From Halalkalibacter akibai JCM 9157 (GTDB taxonomy: Bacteria > Bacillota > Bacilli > Bacillales > Bacillaceae_D), in the NCBI RefSeq assembly GCF_000513135.1, contig NZ_BAUV01000024.1, forward strand, positions 1 to 64,000: DNA of 64,000 nucleotides, read 5' to 3'. The first letter of the stretch is position 1; each line of letters opens with the position of its first letter. The position numbers and the translations under genes were made by a program. The notes under the pieces were generated by a model that saw only the letters and a program-made list of their open reading frames with translations, did not search any database and was not told the origin of the DNA. Positions 52,867 to 62,433 of the stretch are shown here, in pieces.

Positions 52867-52893
52867 AAAGGAGTAGCATAAGCTACTCCTTTT
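52867..52893. terminator. Terminator between M14 peptidase and ferredoxin genes
   Basis: AAAGGAGTAGC pairs perfectly with GCTACTCCTTT around ATAA. It serves the plus-strand peptidase and, read on the other strand, the convergent ferredoxin gene. Confidence 0.8.
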
Positions 52894-52898
52894 CTCCA

Positions 52899-53162
<264 letters not shown>

Positions 53163-53389
53163 TTATTTTTCTCCTCGTTTTGAAGCTGAAACATGATAGC
53201 TATATAAAAGCTGGTAAGAATGTTTCTCTAATAAATCATTGTAAAACGGATTACCAAACTTTTCAACCTATTCATCTTATTTTTTAATCCCGTCATGTTA
53301 TTTATCTCCTCAATCTGATATTTCAAGCACTTTCTTCTCTGGAATTTGTTACAATAACGGTAGAAATATTAGCGCTTGGAGGTGATCAG

Positions 53390-54448
53390 GTGGAATTAAG
53401 GCAAGCGCTCATCTGTACTATTTTACATGAATTCAACGGGGAAAGGTCAATTTACGGGGCCCTTCATTTATTGAAAGGAAAAAAATCAGCACAGACCATA
53501 CAAGACGGAGCCTTTTTCAATTTACTTCCTTATTTTGGATTGTTTCCAACACTAACTAGACAAGAGTTAGAGAAAGAAGTTGACATACTTATTCAAACTG
53601 GACAAGCGGTGGTTGGTGAAACAGACAAAGTTAGTCTGACAAAGCATGGAATCTTGGAGTTACAACAATTTCATGAGAAACATAGGTTTTTAAAAGATCT
53701 CCAGGCTTGGAAGTACAATGCTTCAACCGAAATAGTCTGGTTGCGTATCCGCTTGTTTATTCAAACGATAACTAACGTCGCAGCTGGGATAAAAGGGTTT
53801 TATCCGATCACTCATCATACAGACATTCAAACATGGGTAAAGCAACAGTTAGTGCTTGAGACAGATCGCACGAATAAACTAGCTCAAATTTCAAAGCAAT
53901 TAACTGAATTTCTTTCCGAATGCACAGAAGTACAAGCGTTAATTTTTGTACATCAATTGAGTGGAGTTAAACAAATTGGATTAACAAGACAACAACTTTC
54001 TGAACACCTTAAGTTAAGTTTAGAAGAGGTTAGAATTTATCATATTGCTACACTTCATCGCTTATTTGCAAAATTAGAAGAAGAGCCTATTTCCTTTAGC
54101 GATCTGATTTTCTTTATGGAAGGTCAAAGGCAGGAATTGATTTTGACTGAATCGGCTAGGCAAACATTTACACTTCTTAAGGAAGGACATACCATTGGTT
54201 CAATTTGTGAAAAAAGAAAGCTAAAAAAAAGCACGGTAGAAGACCATATTGTTGAATTAGCCATACAACATCCACAGTTTTCAATTAGACCGTTTGTGAC
54301 GACAGAAATGGAAGAGGAAATTATGTATTGGGCCAATACTTTACATACTAGCCGACTAAGAGAAATTAAAGAAAAAGTAACAAACGAGATAAGTTACTTT
54401 ATGATTCGACTAGTCTTAGCAAGAAAGAAGGTAAAGAATGAAACTTGA
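53390..54448 (+). CDS. ypbB: YpbB-family helix-turn-helix protein
   Basis: A 352-residue protein with the YpbB layout: an N-terminal region, a helical middle and a C-terminal helicase-associated HTH-like domain with [19 protein letters not shown], then VEDHIVELA. It always lies directly before recQ in Bacillus and the two overlap here by 11 bases, suggesting a shared role in DNA repair. GTG start after GGAGGTGATCAG. The preceding 240 bases hold no gene and should contain promoters for both this gene and fer. Confidence 0.82.
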   Translation: MELRQALICTILHEFNGERSIYGALHLLKGKKSAQTIQDGAFFNLLPYFGLFPTLTRQELEKEVDILIQTGQAVVGETDKVSLTKHGILELQQFHEKHRFLKDLQAWKYNASTEIVWLRIRLFIQTITNVAAGIKGFYPITHHTDIQTWVKQQLVLETDRTNKLAQISKQLTEFLSECTEVQALIFVHQLSGVKQIGLTRQQLSEHLKLSLEEVRIYHIATLHRLFAKLEEEPISFSDLIFFMEGQRQELILTESARQTFTLLKEGHTIGSICEKRKLKKSTVEDHIVELAIQHPQFSIRPFVTTEMEEEIMYWANTLHTSRLREIKEKVTNEISYFMIRLVLARKKVKNET

Positions 54449-55957
54449 ACAAGCCTTAAGTCGTTATTTTGGCTACTCGACCTTCCGAGAAGGTCAAAAG
54501 GAAATCATTTCAACATTGCTGGAGGGGGAAAACGTATTAGCGATGCTTCCAACAGGAACTGGTAAATCTATTTGTTATCAACTTCCTGCCTTGCTTGCTA
54601 ATGGTGTGACGATTGTCGTGTCGCCCCTCCTCTCCTTAATGGAAGATCAGGTTCAACAGCTTCGGAGTGAAGGGATAAAAGCGGTTGTAGCAATAAATAG
54701 CTTTATGAATCCAGAAGATCGAGATACGATCCTTCATTCTTTACATTTATACAAAATGATTTACATTTCTCCTGAAATGTTACAGAGTTCTTTTATACAA
54801 AACCGATTAAAGCGACTTCACATATCCTACTTTGTCGTTGATGAAGCACATTGTATTTCGCAGTGGGGACATGATTTTAGACCAGATTATCTTCGTTTAG
54901 GATCTGTAAAAAAAGCACTAGGCGACCCCACTTGCCTTGCAATAACCGCTACTGCAACTAAAACAGTTCAAAAAGATATTTGTGATAGATTAATGCTAAT
55001 TAATCCACACAGATTTATTTATTCAGTGGACCGTCCTCAAATTTCGTATTATATGGAGAAATGCCTAACAACAAATGAAAAAGTAAATCGGGTAAAAGAC
55101 CTGGCTAAGTCATTAGAGGGACCTGGTATGATTTATTTCTCAAGTAGAATGTGGGCGGAAAACATTTGTCATCTCTTAAAAAGAGAAGGGATAGCCCGAG
55201 TCGCTTATTATCATGGTGGTTTAACTAATGAAGATCGTTTATTGATACAGCAGCAGTTTATGACTGGTCAAATAGATCTTATCTGTTGCACTAGTGCTTT
55301 TGGAATGGGGATCAATAAAAAAGACATTCGTTATGTGATCCATTTTCATTATCCAGTTGACCTAGAATCATATGTCCAAGAAGTAGGAAGAGCAGCAGGG
55401 ATGGTCTTCCTAGTAGTGCAATTTTGCTTTATTGTGATGAAGATCAAGGATTGGCGAGAATGTTGCTTGAAAGAGACAAACTAACAGATGAACAGTTACA
55501 AGAACTTTTGCATGTGATGCAGAAAGTAAATTCCTTTGATTACAATGCGGAAAAAGAATTAGTGCATATGAGAGGGGTACCAGACGTGGCTTGGCGTACT
55601 CTCAAATATCAGTTAGAATCAAGGGGGATCATAAGAAAAGAACAGATATTACCTTTCTCAGTAGAATCACTTATACTAAGTATTAGAGAAGAAGAACAAG
55701 AAAGAAATCAAATAAAGCAAAAAAATCTTGAAGCATTTTTAAGATGGATAAAAACTCAAGGCTGTAGAAGAGAAAAGTTACTTTCCTATTTTAACGAGAA
55801 TTTAATTCAAGAAATTCAACCCTGTTGTGATAACTGTGGGGCAAGACTGCCCCAAATTAACAACAAGGGGCATGTATCATCTTCGCTACTACCCTGGAGG
55901 AAAACACTTATGGAACTTTTTAATGTTGGTGAATCAAAACATGAAGAAACAACGTGA
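54438..55957 (+). pseudogene. recQ: ATP-dependent DNA helicase RecQ, one-base frameshift
   Basis: A RecQ helicase of about 506 residues when repaired. Motifs in order: [13 protein letters not shown], Walker [15 protein letters not shown] in [19 protein letters not shown]-like AITATATKT, then [21 protein letters not shown]-type (here [12 protein letters not shown]) and YVQEVGRA. At about 55395 one G is missing (GAGCAGCAGGG): the frame goes astray and stops at 55484. The next frame gives [18 protein letters not shown] and the zinc-binding tail with CCDNCG, ending at 55957. As sequenced the product would lose motif VI's arginine finger and the zinc domain. Confidence 0.87.
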
Positions 55958-56525
55958 CATTGTAGCCAGTTTAACTGATAAAGAGTTGGTTCTTAATGTT
56001 TATTTAACACAAATGATTATGCTCCTTATAGCTGGAGTCATGGGTTTCTTTGTGTTCGACTCTTTGCAACAATTTCTGATGTTGTTTGAGGTAAATACAA
56101 CAATAGTCATCATTGGTGCTAGTATTGCTTTTGCGATAGTAGTCGTAGATCTTGCTCTCGAGAAGGTATTACCGAAACAGTGGTTGGATGATGGGGGAAT
56201 CAACGAAAGAGTTTTCAGAAACCTCTCTATTCCCAAATTAAGTTTATTATGTGGAGTTGTTGCTATTGTTGAAGAATTATTGTTTCGAGCTGTCGTGCAA
56301 ACAGCTTTTGGTTTAATCATTGCTAGTATAATTTTTGCTCTAATACACATTCGATATTTGGACAAACCAGTTTTATTTATTAACGTGTGTCTTGCTAGTT
56401 TTATTCTTGGCGCATTATTCTACTGGACAGGGTCAATCGTATTGACGATCTTCACTCATTTTCTCATTGATTTTGTTCTAGGTTTGATTATTAGAAACCG
56501 GTATTTAAAACAAATTAATACTTAG
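55941..56525 (+). CDS. ypbD: CPBP-family intramembrane protease YpbD
   Basis: A 194-residue membrane protein with about five helices. The CAAX/CPBP motifs are EELLFRAVVQ (metal Glu pair and Arg), a His in FALIHIRYLD and a final His in IFTHFLIDF. The family includes prenyl-protein and bacteriocin-immunity-type proteases, and YpbD's substrate is unknown. The ATG at 55941 overlaps recQ by 17 bases. The longer frame from 55827 merely reads through the end of recQ. Confidence 0.82.
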   Translation: MKKQRDIVASLTDKELVLNVYLTQMIMLLIAGVMGFFVFDSLQQFLMLFEVNTTIVIIGASIAFAIVVVDLALEKVLPKQWLDDGGINERVFRNLSIPKLSLLCGVVAIVEELLFRAVVQTAFGLIIASIIFALIHIRYLDKPVLFINVCLASFILGALFYWTGSIVLTIFTHFLIDFVLGLIIRNRYLKQINT

Positions 56526-56540
56526 GATGGTGAGTAACAA

Positions 56541-56777
56541 ATGTCTGAGCATGATCAAGCTAAACAATTGCGTCAGCAGATGAAATCACAGAAAAGGGAT
56601 AAGGCAAAGGCTGAGGCTAGCGACCAAACTCTTCCCCCTCGTAGCCGAGTTCATCAAAGTAGAGCAAAACATAAAAAGAAAAAATATACACTTTCGTTTC
56701 CGTTAATACGGTTATTATTAATTCTTTTTTTAGCTTTAATTATTGCTGCGGTTACTTTTCCTTACTGGATGCCATAA
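56541..56777 (+). CDS. Small basic single-pass membrane protein, YpbE position
   Basis: A 78-residue protein: a highly charged, Lys/Arg-rich N-terminal half and one helix at about 55-74 ending in FPYWMP. It occupies the place of B. subtilis ypbE, which has a similar basic segment and helix but continues into an extracellular LysM domain. No LysM coding is found downstream in any frame, so this copy is a short version. AGGATGGTGAGTAAC precedes the ATG. Confidence 0.6.
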   Translation: MSEHDQAKQLRQQMKSQKRDKAKAEASDQTLPPRSRVHQSRAKHKKKKYTLSFPLIRLLLILFLALIIAAVTFPYWMP

Positions 56778-56833
56778 AGACAAAAGAATATTACTGTACT
56801 TGTCTCATATAGTGGTTATGGGAGGGTGCTAAG

Positions 56834-57286
56834 ATGAAGCAATTTAAAGAATGGAACGTGAAACCATACTATGGTCCAGAAATCGTTGGGATTATGTTAG
56901 AAGAATTGGTTGCTAGGAAAAACAAAGTCGAAAAAATGGAAAAAGCTAAGATGAGATGGTCGCTATTTGCCATGGGTTGTGCTGCAATCTTTTTTTTATT
57001 TGGATATAAAGCATTTGGAAATGTTGGTATGAGCAATAATATATTAAATGTTCTTTTAGGAAGTCCTTTGATCCTTGTCTTATTACTTCTTCTGTCAATA
57101 GGATTCATTCAGTTAAATTTTTTTGTGAAAAAGACAACTAAAGCAGAAAAGGAATTTGATGAATTAAGAGAAGAATTAATTTCGAGAAGTACTGAACTAT
57201 GGGAAACAGATGATACTTGGGAGTCTAGGGAAGCTGTTTATTCTTTTATGAAAAGAGAACATGATATTAATTTATACCATAAATAA
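56834..57286 (+). CDS. ypbF: YpbF-family (DUF2663) membrane protein
   Basis: A 150-residue protein with two helices at about 43-62 and 76-98, a charged N-terminal region and a helical C-terminal tail (TKAEKEFDELREELISRS). Length and topology match YpbF. Function unknown. GGAGGGTGCTAAG precedes the ATG. It closes a small ypb cluster with a terminator. Confidence 0.78.
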   Translation: MKQFKEWNVKPYYGPEIVGIMLEELVARKNKVEKMEKAKMRWSLFAMGCAAIFFLFGYKAFGNVGMSNNILNVLLGSPLILVLLLLLSIGFIQLNFFVKKTTKAEKEFDELREELISRSTELWETDDTWESREAVYSFMKREHDINLYHK

Positions 57287-57287
57287 T

Positions 57288-57317
57288 AAAACGACCTTGA
57301 AATATCGAGGTCGTTTT
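57288..57317. terminator. Terminator after ypbF
   Basis: AAAACGACCT pairs with AGGTCGTTTT around a 10-base loop. It lies between ypbF and a convergent small gene, so it may serve both. Confidence 0.75.
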
Positions 57318-57328
57318 GTTATTTATTC

Positions 57329-57556
57329 TTAACAAGAGTGTGGTAAAGATGGTTGACCGAAAAAAAGAAATGATGAGCGACAATATTCATCGCCTCGGAT
57401 GTGTATATATTGATCATCAAATTCATGAATAGCTCCAAAAGCGATTGTTTTTCCTTTTTTTGAACAAAAAACTTCAACTGGAAGACCTAAACGGTGATTG
57501 AAATCCAGGTCATCATTTGTTATGAGCGATTTGTCGGTTAGTTTAGTTAAGATCAT
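57329..57556 (-). CDS. Small hypothetical protein
   Basis: A 75-residue soluble protein of predicted beta structure: NHRLGLPVEVFCSKKGKTI and AIHEFDDQYIHIRGDEYCR. I do not recognise the family. It has three cysteines. The ATG at 57556 has GGGAG 8 bases upstream, so the GTG at 57565 is rejected. It is transcribed convergently to ypbF and divergently from the 35-residue peptide gene. Confidence 0.55.
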   Translation of the reverse strand: MILTKLTDKSLITNDDLDFNHRLGLPVEVFCSKKGKTIAFGAIHEFDDQYIHIRGDEYCRSSFLFFGQPSLPHSC

Positions 57557-57826
57557 GCATATCACTCCCGTTTATATTTTATGAAAGCGCTATCTTCTCT
57601 TTATTTACCTTAGTATATCGCGAATTCCCTAAATTTTCAATTTATTTGTTGGTAAATCTCACAGTTAAATTACGATTGATTGCCGGAACCTGTTATTGAG
57701 ATATAAGAAAAAATTCTCAATTCTGTCACATAGTTTTTGAGCGCTTTAATTATTCCTATGCTACTATTTTTATAGTGTAAATGTGACAAAATAAATGTGA
57801 TCGCTTTAAAAAGGAGTGGATGGAGA

Positions 57827-57934
57827 ATGACAGCAGTACAATTAGTTGCGATTCTTAGCATCGGATTACTAGCAATGGCCTCAGCTGTAGCAATGGCTAT
57901 TTATATGTTAAAAGTAGCTGAACACTCAGAATAA
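57827..57934 (+). CDS. 35-residue single-pass membrane peptide
   Basis: A small frame of 35 codons that begins MTAVQLVAILSIGLLAMA and ends MLKVAEHSE. Nearly the whole peptide is one hydrophobic helix with a short charged tail. AAGGAG lies 10 bases before the ATG, and a perfect terminator (57966-57998) follows the stop, so it forms its own transcription unit. It lies in a gap of over 500 bases. I do not recognise the family and no role is proposed. Confidence 0.6.
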   Translation: MTAVQLVAILSIGLLAMASAVAMAIYMLKVAEHSE

Positions 57935-57965
57935 TAAAGAACCATATAATATGGAAAATTGGTTT

Positions 57966-57998
57966 AACCTGTTGATCTCCTAATGAGGTCAACAGGTT
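57966..57998 (+). terminator. Terminator after 35-residue peptide gene
   Basis: AACCTGTTGATCTC pairs with GAGGTCAACAGGTT (one T-G pair) around CTAAT, followed by ATTTTAATTT. Confidence 0.8.
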
Positions 57999-58094
57999 AT
58001 TTTAATTTATCTTATTCATTAACTGAATCTTGTGTCTAAATGGTTTTCTTTTTGAGGTGTGAGGCGTACAATAAAAATGAGGAGGAATGTCCAA

Positions 58095-59282
58095 GTGGTT
58101 GAATTAATGTTAGAAAGACTAGAAGAACTGTTTCCAGAAATGGTTGAATTAAGACGCTTGCTACATGCCGAGCCAGAATTGTCTTTTCAAGAAGTGAAAA
58201 CCCCTAACTTTATTGGTAATTACCTTGAACGTTTAGGGGTTGAAGTAAAACGAGGAGTAGGTGGTCGAGGTATTGTCGGATACATAAGAGGAGATTTACC
58301 AGGCAAAACGGTAGCTCTTAGAGCCGATTTTGATGCATTACCAATAGAAGAGGAAACCGGCTTACCGTTTGCTTCAAAGCAACCAGGAGTTATGCATGCC
58401 TGTGGCCATGATGGTCATACTGCAACCCTTCTTGTACTCGCAAAAGTTTTAATGGAATATAAAAGTCAATTGAGAGGAACAGTTGTACTGATCCATCAGT
58501 TTGCTGAAGAACTTGCTCCAGGTGGAGCGATTGAGATGATTAAAGCTGGTTGCCTGAACGAAGTAGACGCTATTTTCGGAACACATCTTTGGTCTACGAT
58601 GCCACTTGGTCAAATTGGCTATAGACAAGGACCAATCATGGCAGCGGCTGACCGTTTTGAAATTACGATACATGGCCGAGGAGGGCACGGAGCAAGTCCT
58701 CATGAAACCGTTGACTCAATTGCTGTAGCCGCAAGCGTGGTTACTCAAATTCAGCATATCGTAAGTCGTAATATAGATCCTTTGAAATCGGCTGTAGTAA
58801 CTATTGGATCCTTTCATGCTGGTGGTGCGTTTAATGTTATTGCAGATTCTGCCAAGTTAGTAGGAACTGTGAGAACATTTGATCAAAATGTACAAGAGCT
58901 CATCATCGCAAGACTAGAAGAGGTAACAAATGGTATTTGCCTAGCTATGGGGGCGACCTATTCAATAACTTATGAAAAGGGCTATCCGGCTGTAGTTAAC
59001 GATTCACAAGAAACTAATCGTTTTATTGAAACAGCCAGTCACATTCTAGGAAAAGAAAATGTTTTTGAGATGGAGCCCGTCATGGGTGGAGAGGATTTTG
59101 CTTATTATTTGCAGCATGTTCCTGGTACCTTTTTCTTTACTGGAGCGGGAAATGAAGAAGAAGGAATTGTTTACCCACATCATCACCCTAAATTTAATTT
59201 TGATGAAAAGGCGATGCTTATCGCTGCTAAGTGTCTAGGTAAAATTGCGATAGCTTTTTTAAATAACGTAGAAGAAAAGTAA
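58095..59282 (+). CDS. M20-family amidohydrolase (N-acyl amino acid type)
   Basis: A 395-residue zinc- or manganese-dependent hydrolase of the M20D group. Motifs: RRLLHAEPELSFQE, LRADFDALPIEEETG, HACGHDGHTATLL, VLIHQFAEELAPGGA with the catalytic Glu, and a C-terminal MGGEDFAYYL plus HHHPKFNFDE. Relatives remove acyl groups from amino acids or hydrolyse hippurate-like and IAA-like conjugates. Substrate unknown. The GTG at 58095 has GGAGG 9 bases upstream; the frame from 58059 covers that site. A single gene with a terminator. Confidence 0.85.
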   Translation: MVELMLERLEELFPEMVELRRLLHAEPELSFQEVKTPNFIGNYLERLGVEVKRGVGGRGIVGYIRGDLPGKTVALRADFDALPIEEETGLPFASKQPGVMHACGHDGHTATLLVLAKVLMEYKSQLRGTVVLIHQFAEELAPGGAIEMIKAGCLNEVDAIFGTHLWSTMPLGQIGYRQGPIMAAADRFEITIHGRGGHGASPHETVDSIAVAASVVTQIQHIVSRNIDPLKSAVVTIGSFHAGGAFNVIADSAKLVGTVRTFDQNVQELIIARLEEVTNGICLAMGATYSITYEKGYPAVVNDSQETNRFIETASHILGKENVFEMEPVMGGEDFAYYLQHVPGTFFFTGAGNEEEGIVYPHHHPKFNFDEKAMLIAAKCLGKIAIAFLNNVEEK

Positions 59283-59297
59283 TATACGTTGAAAAAG

Positions 59298-59329
59298 AAA
59301 GACTCAGATTGAACGATTTGAGTCTTTTT
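59298..59329 (+). terminator. Terminator after M20 amidohydrolase
   Basis: AAAGACTCAGAT pairs with ATTTGAGTCTTT (one mismatch) around TGAACG, followed by TTT. Confidence 0.7.
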
Positions 59330-59352
59330 ATGGTGAATTAGGACTTGTTTAA

Positions 59353-59793
59353 ATGATTTTGCATATATTGGAGAGAAAGGAGTGGGTTGAACTGGAATGG
59401 TGGATTTATAAGAGAACACTACTATTACTGACTGCTTATGGTGGAATATTTGTTTCACTAAATATGTTTCCGGACTCTCCAATTTGGTCGATTTCACATT
59501 TTATAGGAGAAGTTCTTTTTTCTCCATTTAAATTATTGCTGGCTATTTTACTATTTATAGTTGGTTTTTTGTCGTACTCATTATTTGTAAGGGATGGTGT
59601 GAAAATTTGGAATCCTCGTTTATCACATCCGATTTTAAGAACCCCAAGAATGATTTTTATCTTTGTAGCTACACTAACGTGGCTTCATCTTTTTTTCAAA
59701 AACGGAAAATTGGCTGTTCTAGCATTAGGCTTAGCACTTTGGTATGGTATTATGGATGTTAGTTTAGAAAAAAATAACAAATGGTTTAAATAA
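59353..59793 (+). CDS. Hypothetical membrane protein
   Basis: A 146-residue protein with about four hydrophobic segments (about 23-42, 60-78, 97-111 and 118-132). Trp and Phe are frequent. I do not recognise the family. It lies directly before ypbG (13-base gap), so both are probably in one transcript. AAAGGAGTGG lies inside the first codons, so translation could instead begin at a CTG near 59392; the ATG at 59353 lacks a clear site. Confidence 0.55.
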   Translation: MILHILERKEWVELEWWIYKRTLLLLTAYGGIFVSLNMFPDSPIWSISHFIGEVLFSPFKLLLAILLFIVGFLSYSLFVRDGVKIWNPRLSHPILRTPRMIFIFVATLTWLHLFFKNGKLAVLALGLALWYGIMDVSLEKNNKWFK

Positions 59794-59806
59794 GAGGGTG
59801 AGGATA

Positions 59807-60553
59807 ATGTTTTTAATCGTTATTGGGGTGATGTTTGGTATATTACTATCATATATGTTTTTGGAAGGAAACAGAAATCGAATAAGAAAAACCACTTTAT
59901 CTTATGAGACATTGCCAAAATCCTTTGATGGCTTTCGTCTTTTTTTTATTAGTGATGTACATAGAAGGAGAATTTCAGATAAAATTATTCAGAACCTTCA
60001 TGGTGTGGATTGTATCGTTATTGGTGGTGATTTGTGTGAACGGGGGGTTTCACTTAATCGAATTGAAGAAAATATAAAGCAATTAACAAGCAAAGCACCA
60101 TGTTACTTCGTCTGGGGAAATAATGATCCAGAAGTAGGTAAGCATCATTTAAAGTCGATTTTTAATAAATTTGGAGTTGTAGAACTTGAAAATGATCAAG
60201 AACTGCTAAAAAGAAATAAAGAATTCATCTCTATTGTTGGGATAAATGAGATAGACACAGCAATGAGATCCATTTCAAAATTTAATTTACCTCCTGACCA
60301 ATTTTCAATATTGGTTTGTCATTACCCGGAGATTGCTGAACTGCCTATACCCGAATTTCCTTTGTTATTAACAGGCCACACTCATGGTGGACAAATTAGA
60401 ATATTTGGCTATGGCATTGCTCGTAAAGGAGGACTGTATAAGCAAAATGGTTCAGACCTTCTTATTAGCAATGGGTACGGAACTACAGCGCTTCCGCTAA
60501 GATTAGGAGCGCCAGCTGAAACCCACATTTTGACGCTTATGTGCGAAGATTAA
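59807..60553 (+). CDS. ypbG: YpbG-type metallophosphoesterase
   Basis: A 248-residue calcineurin-like phosphoesterase with an N-terminal membrane helix (about 2-19). Metal-binding blocks: FFISDVHRRRI (Asp, His), VIGGDLCERG (Asp), WGNNDPE (Asn), LVCHYPE (His) and TGHTHGGQIR (His). Family members include UDP-2,3-diacylglucosamine-type and nucleotide hydrolases, and the substrate here is unknown. The ATG at 59807 follows GAGGG with 8-base spacing; the GTG at 59798 is an alternative. Confidence 0.85.
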   Translation: MFLIVIGVMFGILLSYMFLEGNRNRIRKTTLSYETLPKSFDGFRLFFISDVHRRRISDKIIQNLHGVDCIVIGGDLCERGVSLNRIEENIKQLTSKAPCYFVWGNNDPEVGKHHLKSIFNKFGVVELENDQELLKRNKEFISIVGINEIDTAMRSISKFNLPPDQFSILVCHYPEIAELPIPEFPLLLTGHTHGGQIRIFGYGIARKGGLYKQNGSDLLISNGYGTTALPLRLGAPAETHILTLMCED

Positions 60554-60660
60554 ATAATATAAAAGTTATACAAAGTTTACACAAAGTTGAGAATTCGATA
60601 TACTAAGGTTACTTAAATGGCAGATGCTTTATGCTTTTGATTTGTATGGGAGGAAGGAAT

Positions 60661-61564
60661 ATGGCTTCAAAAGAAGGGAAATATAATATAAAGGCAATTT
60701 CACAAATGCTTGGTATACAAGCTGGTACGTTACGCGCTTGGGAGAGGCGTTATCACATAATTGAACCGGTTCGTAATAAAGCAGGGCATAGATTATATTC
60801 TGAAGAGCATGTGGCCATTTTAAGGTGGTTAATGGAGAAGGTAAATAAAGGTTTTACCATTGGACAAGCTGTAGATTTATTTGAAAAAGGTTCGATTGCT
60901 GTAGAACAAGCAGATCCTGTCCAAGGGGATTACTCCATTCAATTGTCTGAAGAGATATTAGAGGCATTACTCTCATTTCAAGAAAATAAAGCTAATCAAC
61001 TATTAAATCAAGCTTTTTGTCTGTTTAGCATTGATAAAGTAACAATAGATATTCTAGGAACTCTTTTAGTAAAAGTTGGTTATATGTGGGAAAGAAATGA
61101 GATATCAGTTGCTCACGAACATTTCGTTACCTCATTTCTACGAACCAAAATTGGAACCATTTTTCATGGGTTGCCAGTAGATGGCCTTATGCCTAAAGTA
61201 GTGGCAGTTTGTGGCCCTCATGAATCTCATGAACTAGGTTTATTAATCTTTACTCTTTTTTTAAGAAGGAAGGGGTATGAAGTTATTTATCTAGGTACTG
61301 GAATCCCTACTTCAGATCTTGAGCTTGTGATCAAAGAGGTGGATGCAGATATATTTGTAACATCCTGTACAATGGATCATAACTTAAAAGCCGCTTTAAC
61401 TGTGATTGACCAATTACGAAATCAGTTCCCTTCATTAATTATAGGGCTGGGGATTCGCCTTTGATCGTTTAAATGAAAGTCAGTTATCTACATATGATGA
61501 GTTCCTTGTCGGTAAAACGAAGGAAGACTGGGAGCATTGGTTAAAAAACAGCCTGAAATTATAA
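60661..61564 (+). CDS. CarH-like MerR regulator with B12-binding domain, frameshifted near C-terminus
   Basis: About 300 residues. The N-terminal MerR helix-turn-helix has IKAISQMLGIQAGTLRAWE and GHRLYSEEHV. Next comes a four-helix bundle with the CarH signature W-x9-EH (Trp143, Glu153, His154). The Rossmann cobalamin domain follows, with the E-x-H-x-x-G motif at 188-193 whose His190 would bind cobalt from below. CarH proteins are adenosylcobalamin photoreceptors: tetramers repress in the dark and fall apart in light. The frame breaks at 61449-61452 (CTGGGG). The other frame continues GFAFDRLNESQLSTYDE to 61564. As sequenced about 35 C-terminal residues are lost. Confidence 0.82.
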
Positions 61565-61678
61565 ATTTCTAGTCTCATGTATCGAACCTTCTTTTCCGTC
61601 CTTTCATACTGTATAGTAGACGGTTTATGACTGACCTGAAAATGGCTAATGGACGTTCGTAATAAAGGAGGGTTTCAA

Positions 61679-62287
61679 ATGCGTCTTGAACGTTTAAATA
61701 CAGATAAATTTAAAGCTTTCTTAACCTATGATGATATGCATGAAAGAGGCTTAACAAAGGAAGATTTATGGCAAGACCTTCCGAAAGTGCACGATTTGTT
61801 TCGCGATATGATTTTGGAAGCTGATGACGAGCTAGGTTTTAAAGTAGATGGTCCTATTGCGGTTGAAGTCTATGCAATGCCTGCCCAAGGGATGGTAATC
61901 ATCGTCTCAAAAAGTAAGGCAGAAGATGATTTTGATGAAGAAGGTTTTGAAGATGGTTATATAGAGATGCAAGTAACACTTGATGAAACCGAAGATATTT
62001 TTTATGAGTTTAAAGACATAGAAGACGTCATCTCTCTTTCATCAAGATTATCTCCTTTTGGAATAAATGGTGGCACATTATATTCTTATCAAGAACAATA
62101 CTTTATTAAGTTTGAAGAATATGATGTAGAAGTTGTTGACGAAGAAGCTTTTGTTGCTCTATTATCGGAGTTTGGAAATCCGTCAACAGTATCATCGTAC
62201 TTGGTTGAAGAATACGGCAAGAAATTAATGGCACATGACTCTATCACGCACCTTTACAACTATTTTATTAAAAATGAAAAGGACTGA
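61679..62287 (+). CDS. mecB: MecA-family ClpC adaptor (YpbH/MecB)
   Basis: A 202-residue MecA paralogue. It begins MRLERLNTDKFKAFLTYDDM, the family N-terminal substrate-binding region. An acidic linker (EDDFDEEGFEDG) leads to the C-terminal ClpC-binding domain (FIKFEEYDVEVVDEEAF). It presents proteins to the ClpCP protease. Placement before gudB matches B. subtilis ypbH. AAAGGAGGGTTTCAA precedes the ATG at 61679. Confidence 0.9.
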   Translation: MRLERLNTDKFKAFLTYDDMHERGLTKEDLWQDLPKVHDLFRDMILEADDELGFKVDGPIAVEVYAMPAQGMVIIVSKSKAEDDFDEEGFEDGYIEMQVTLDETEDIFYEFKDIEDVISLSSRLSPFGINGGTLYSYQEQYFIKFEEYDVEVVDEEAFVALLSEFGNPSTVSSYLVEEYGKKLMAHDSITHLYNYFIKNEKD

Positions 62288-62307
62288 TGATACTATCAGT
62301 TCTTTTT
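62277..62307 (+). terminator. Terminator after mecB
   Basis: GGACTGAT pairs with ATCAGTTC around GATACT, extended by A-T pairs into a run of six Ts. It begins within the last codons of mecB. Confidence 0.75.
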
Positions 62308-62433
62308 TCTTTCACAGTTCTTACATTTTCTTTTGCATAAAACTTAACATTTAGGCTGGAAAAATGAGACCTGTTTCATTATAGTAAGAAGTGATGAAAA
62401 GCTTTATTAACCACTATAGAGGTGAAATTGGAA

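Noticed and set aside
56000-56365. 121-codon ORF on the minus strand
   Set aside because: Antisense to ypbD, whose membrane helices and protease motifs are clear. The reverse frame is rich in Ile, Thr and Asn as expected for a mirror of hydrophobic codons.
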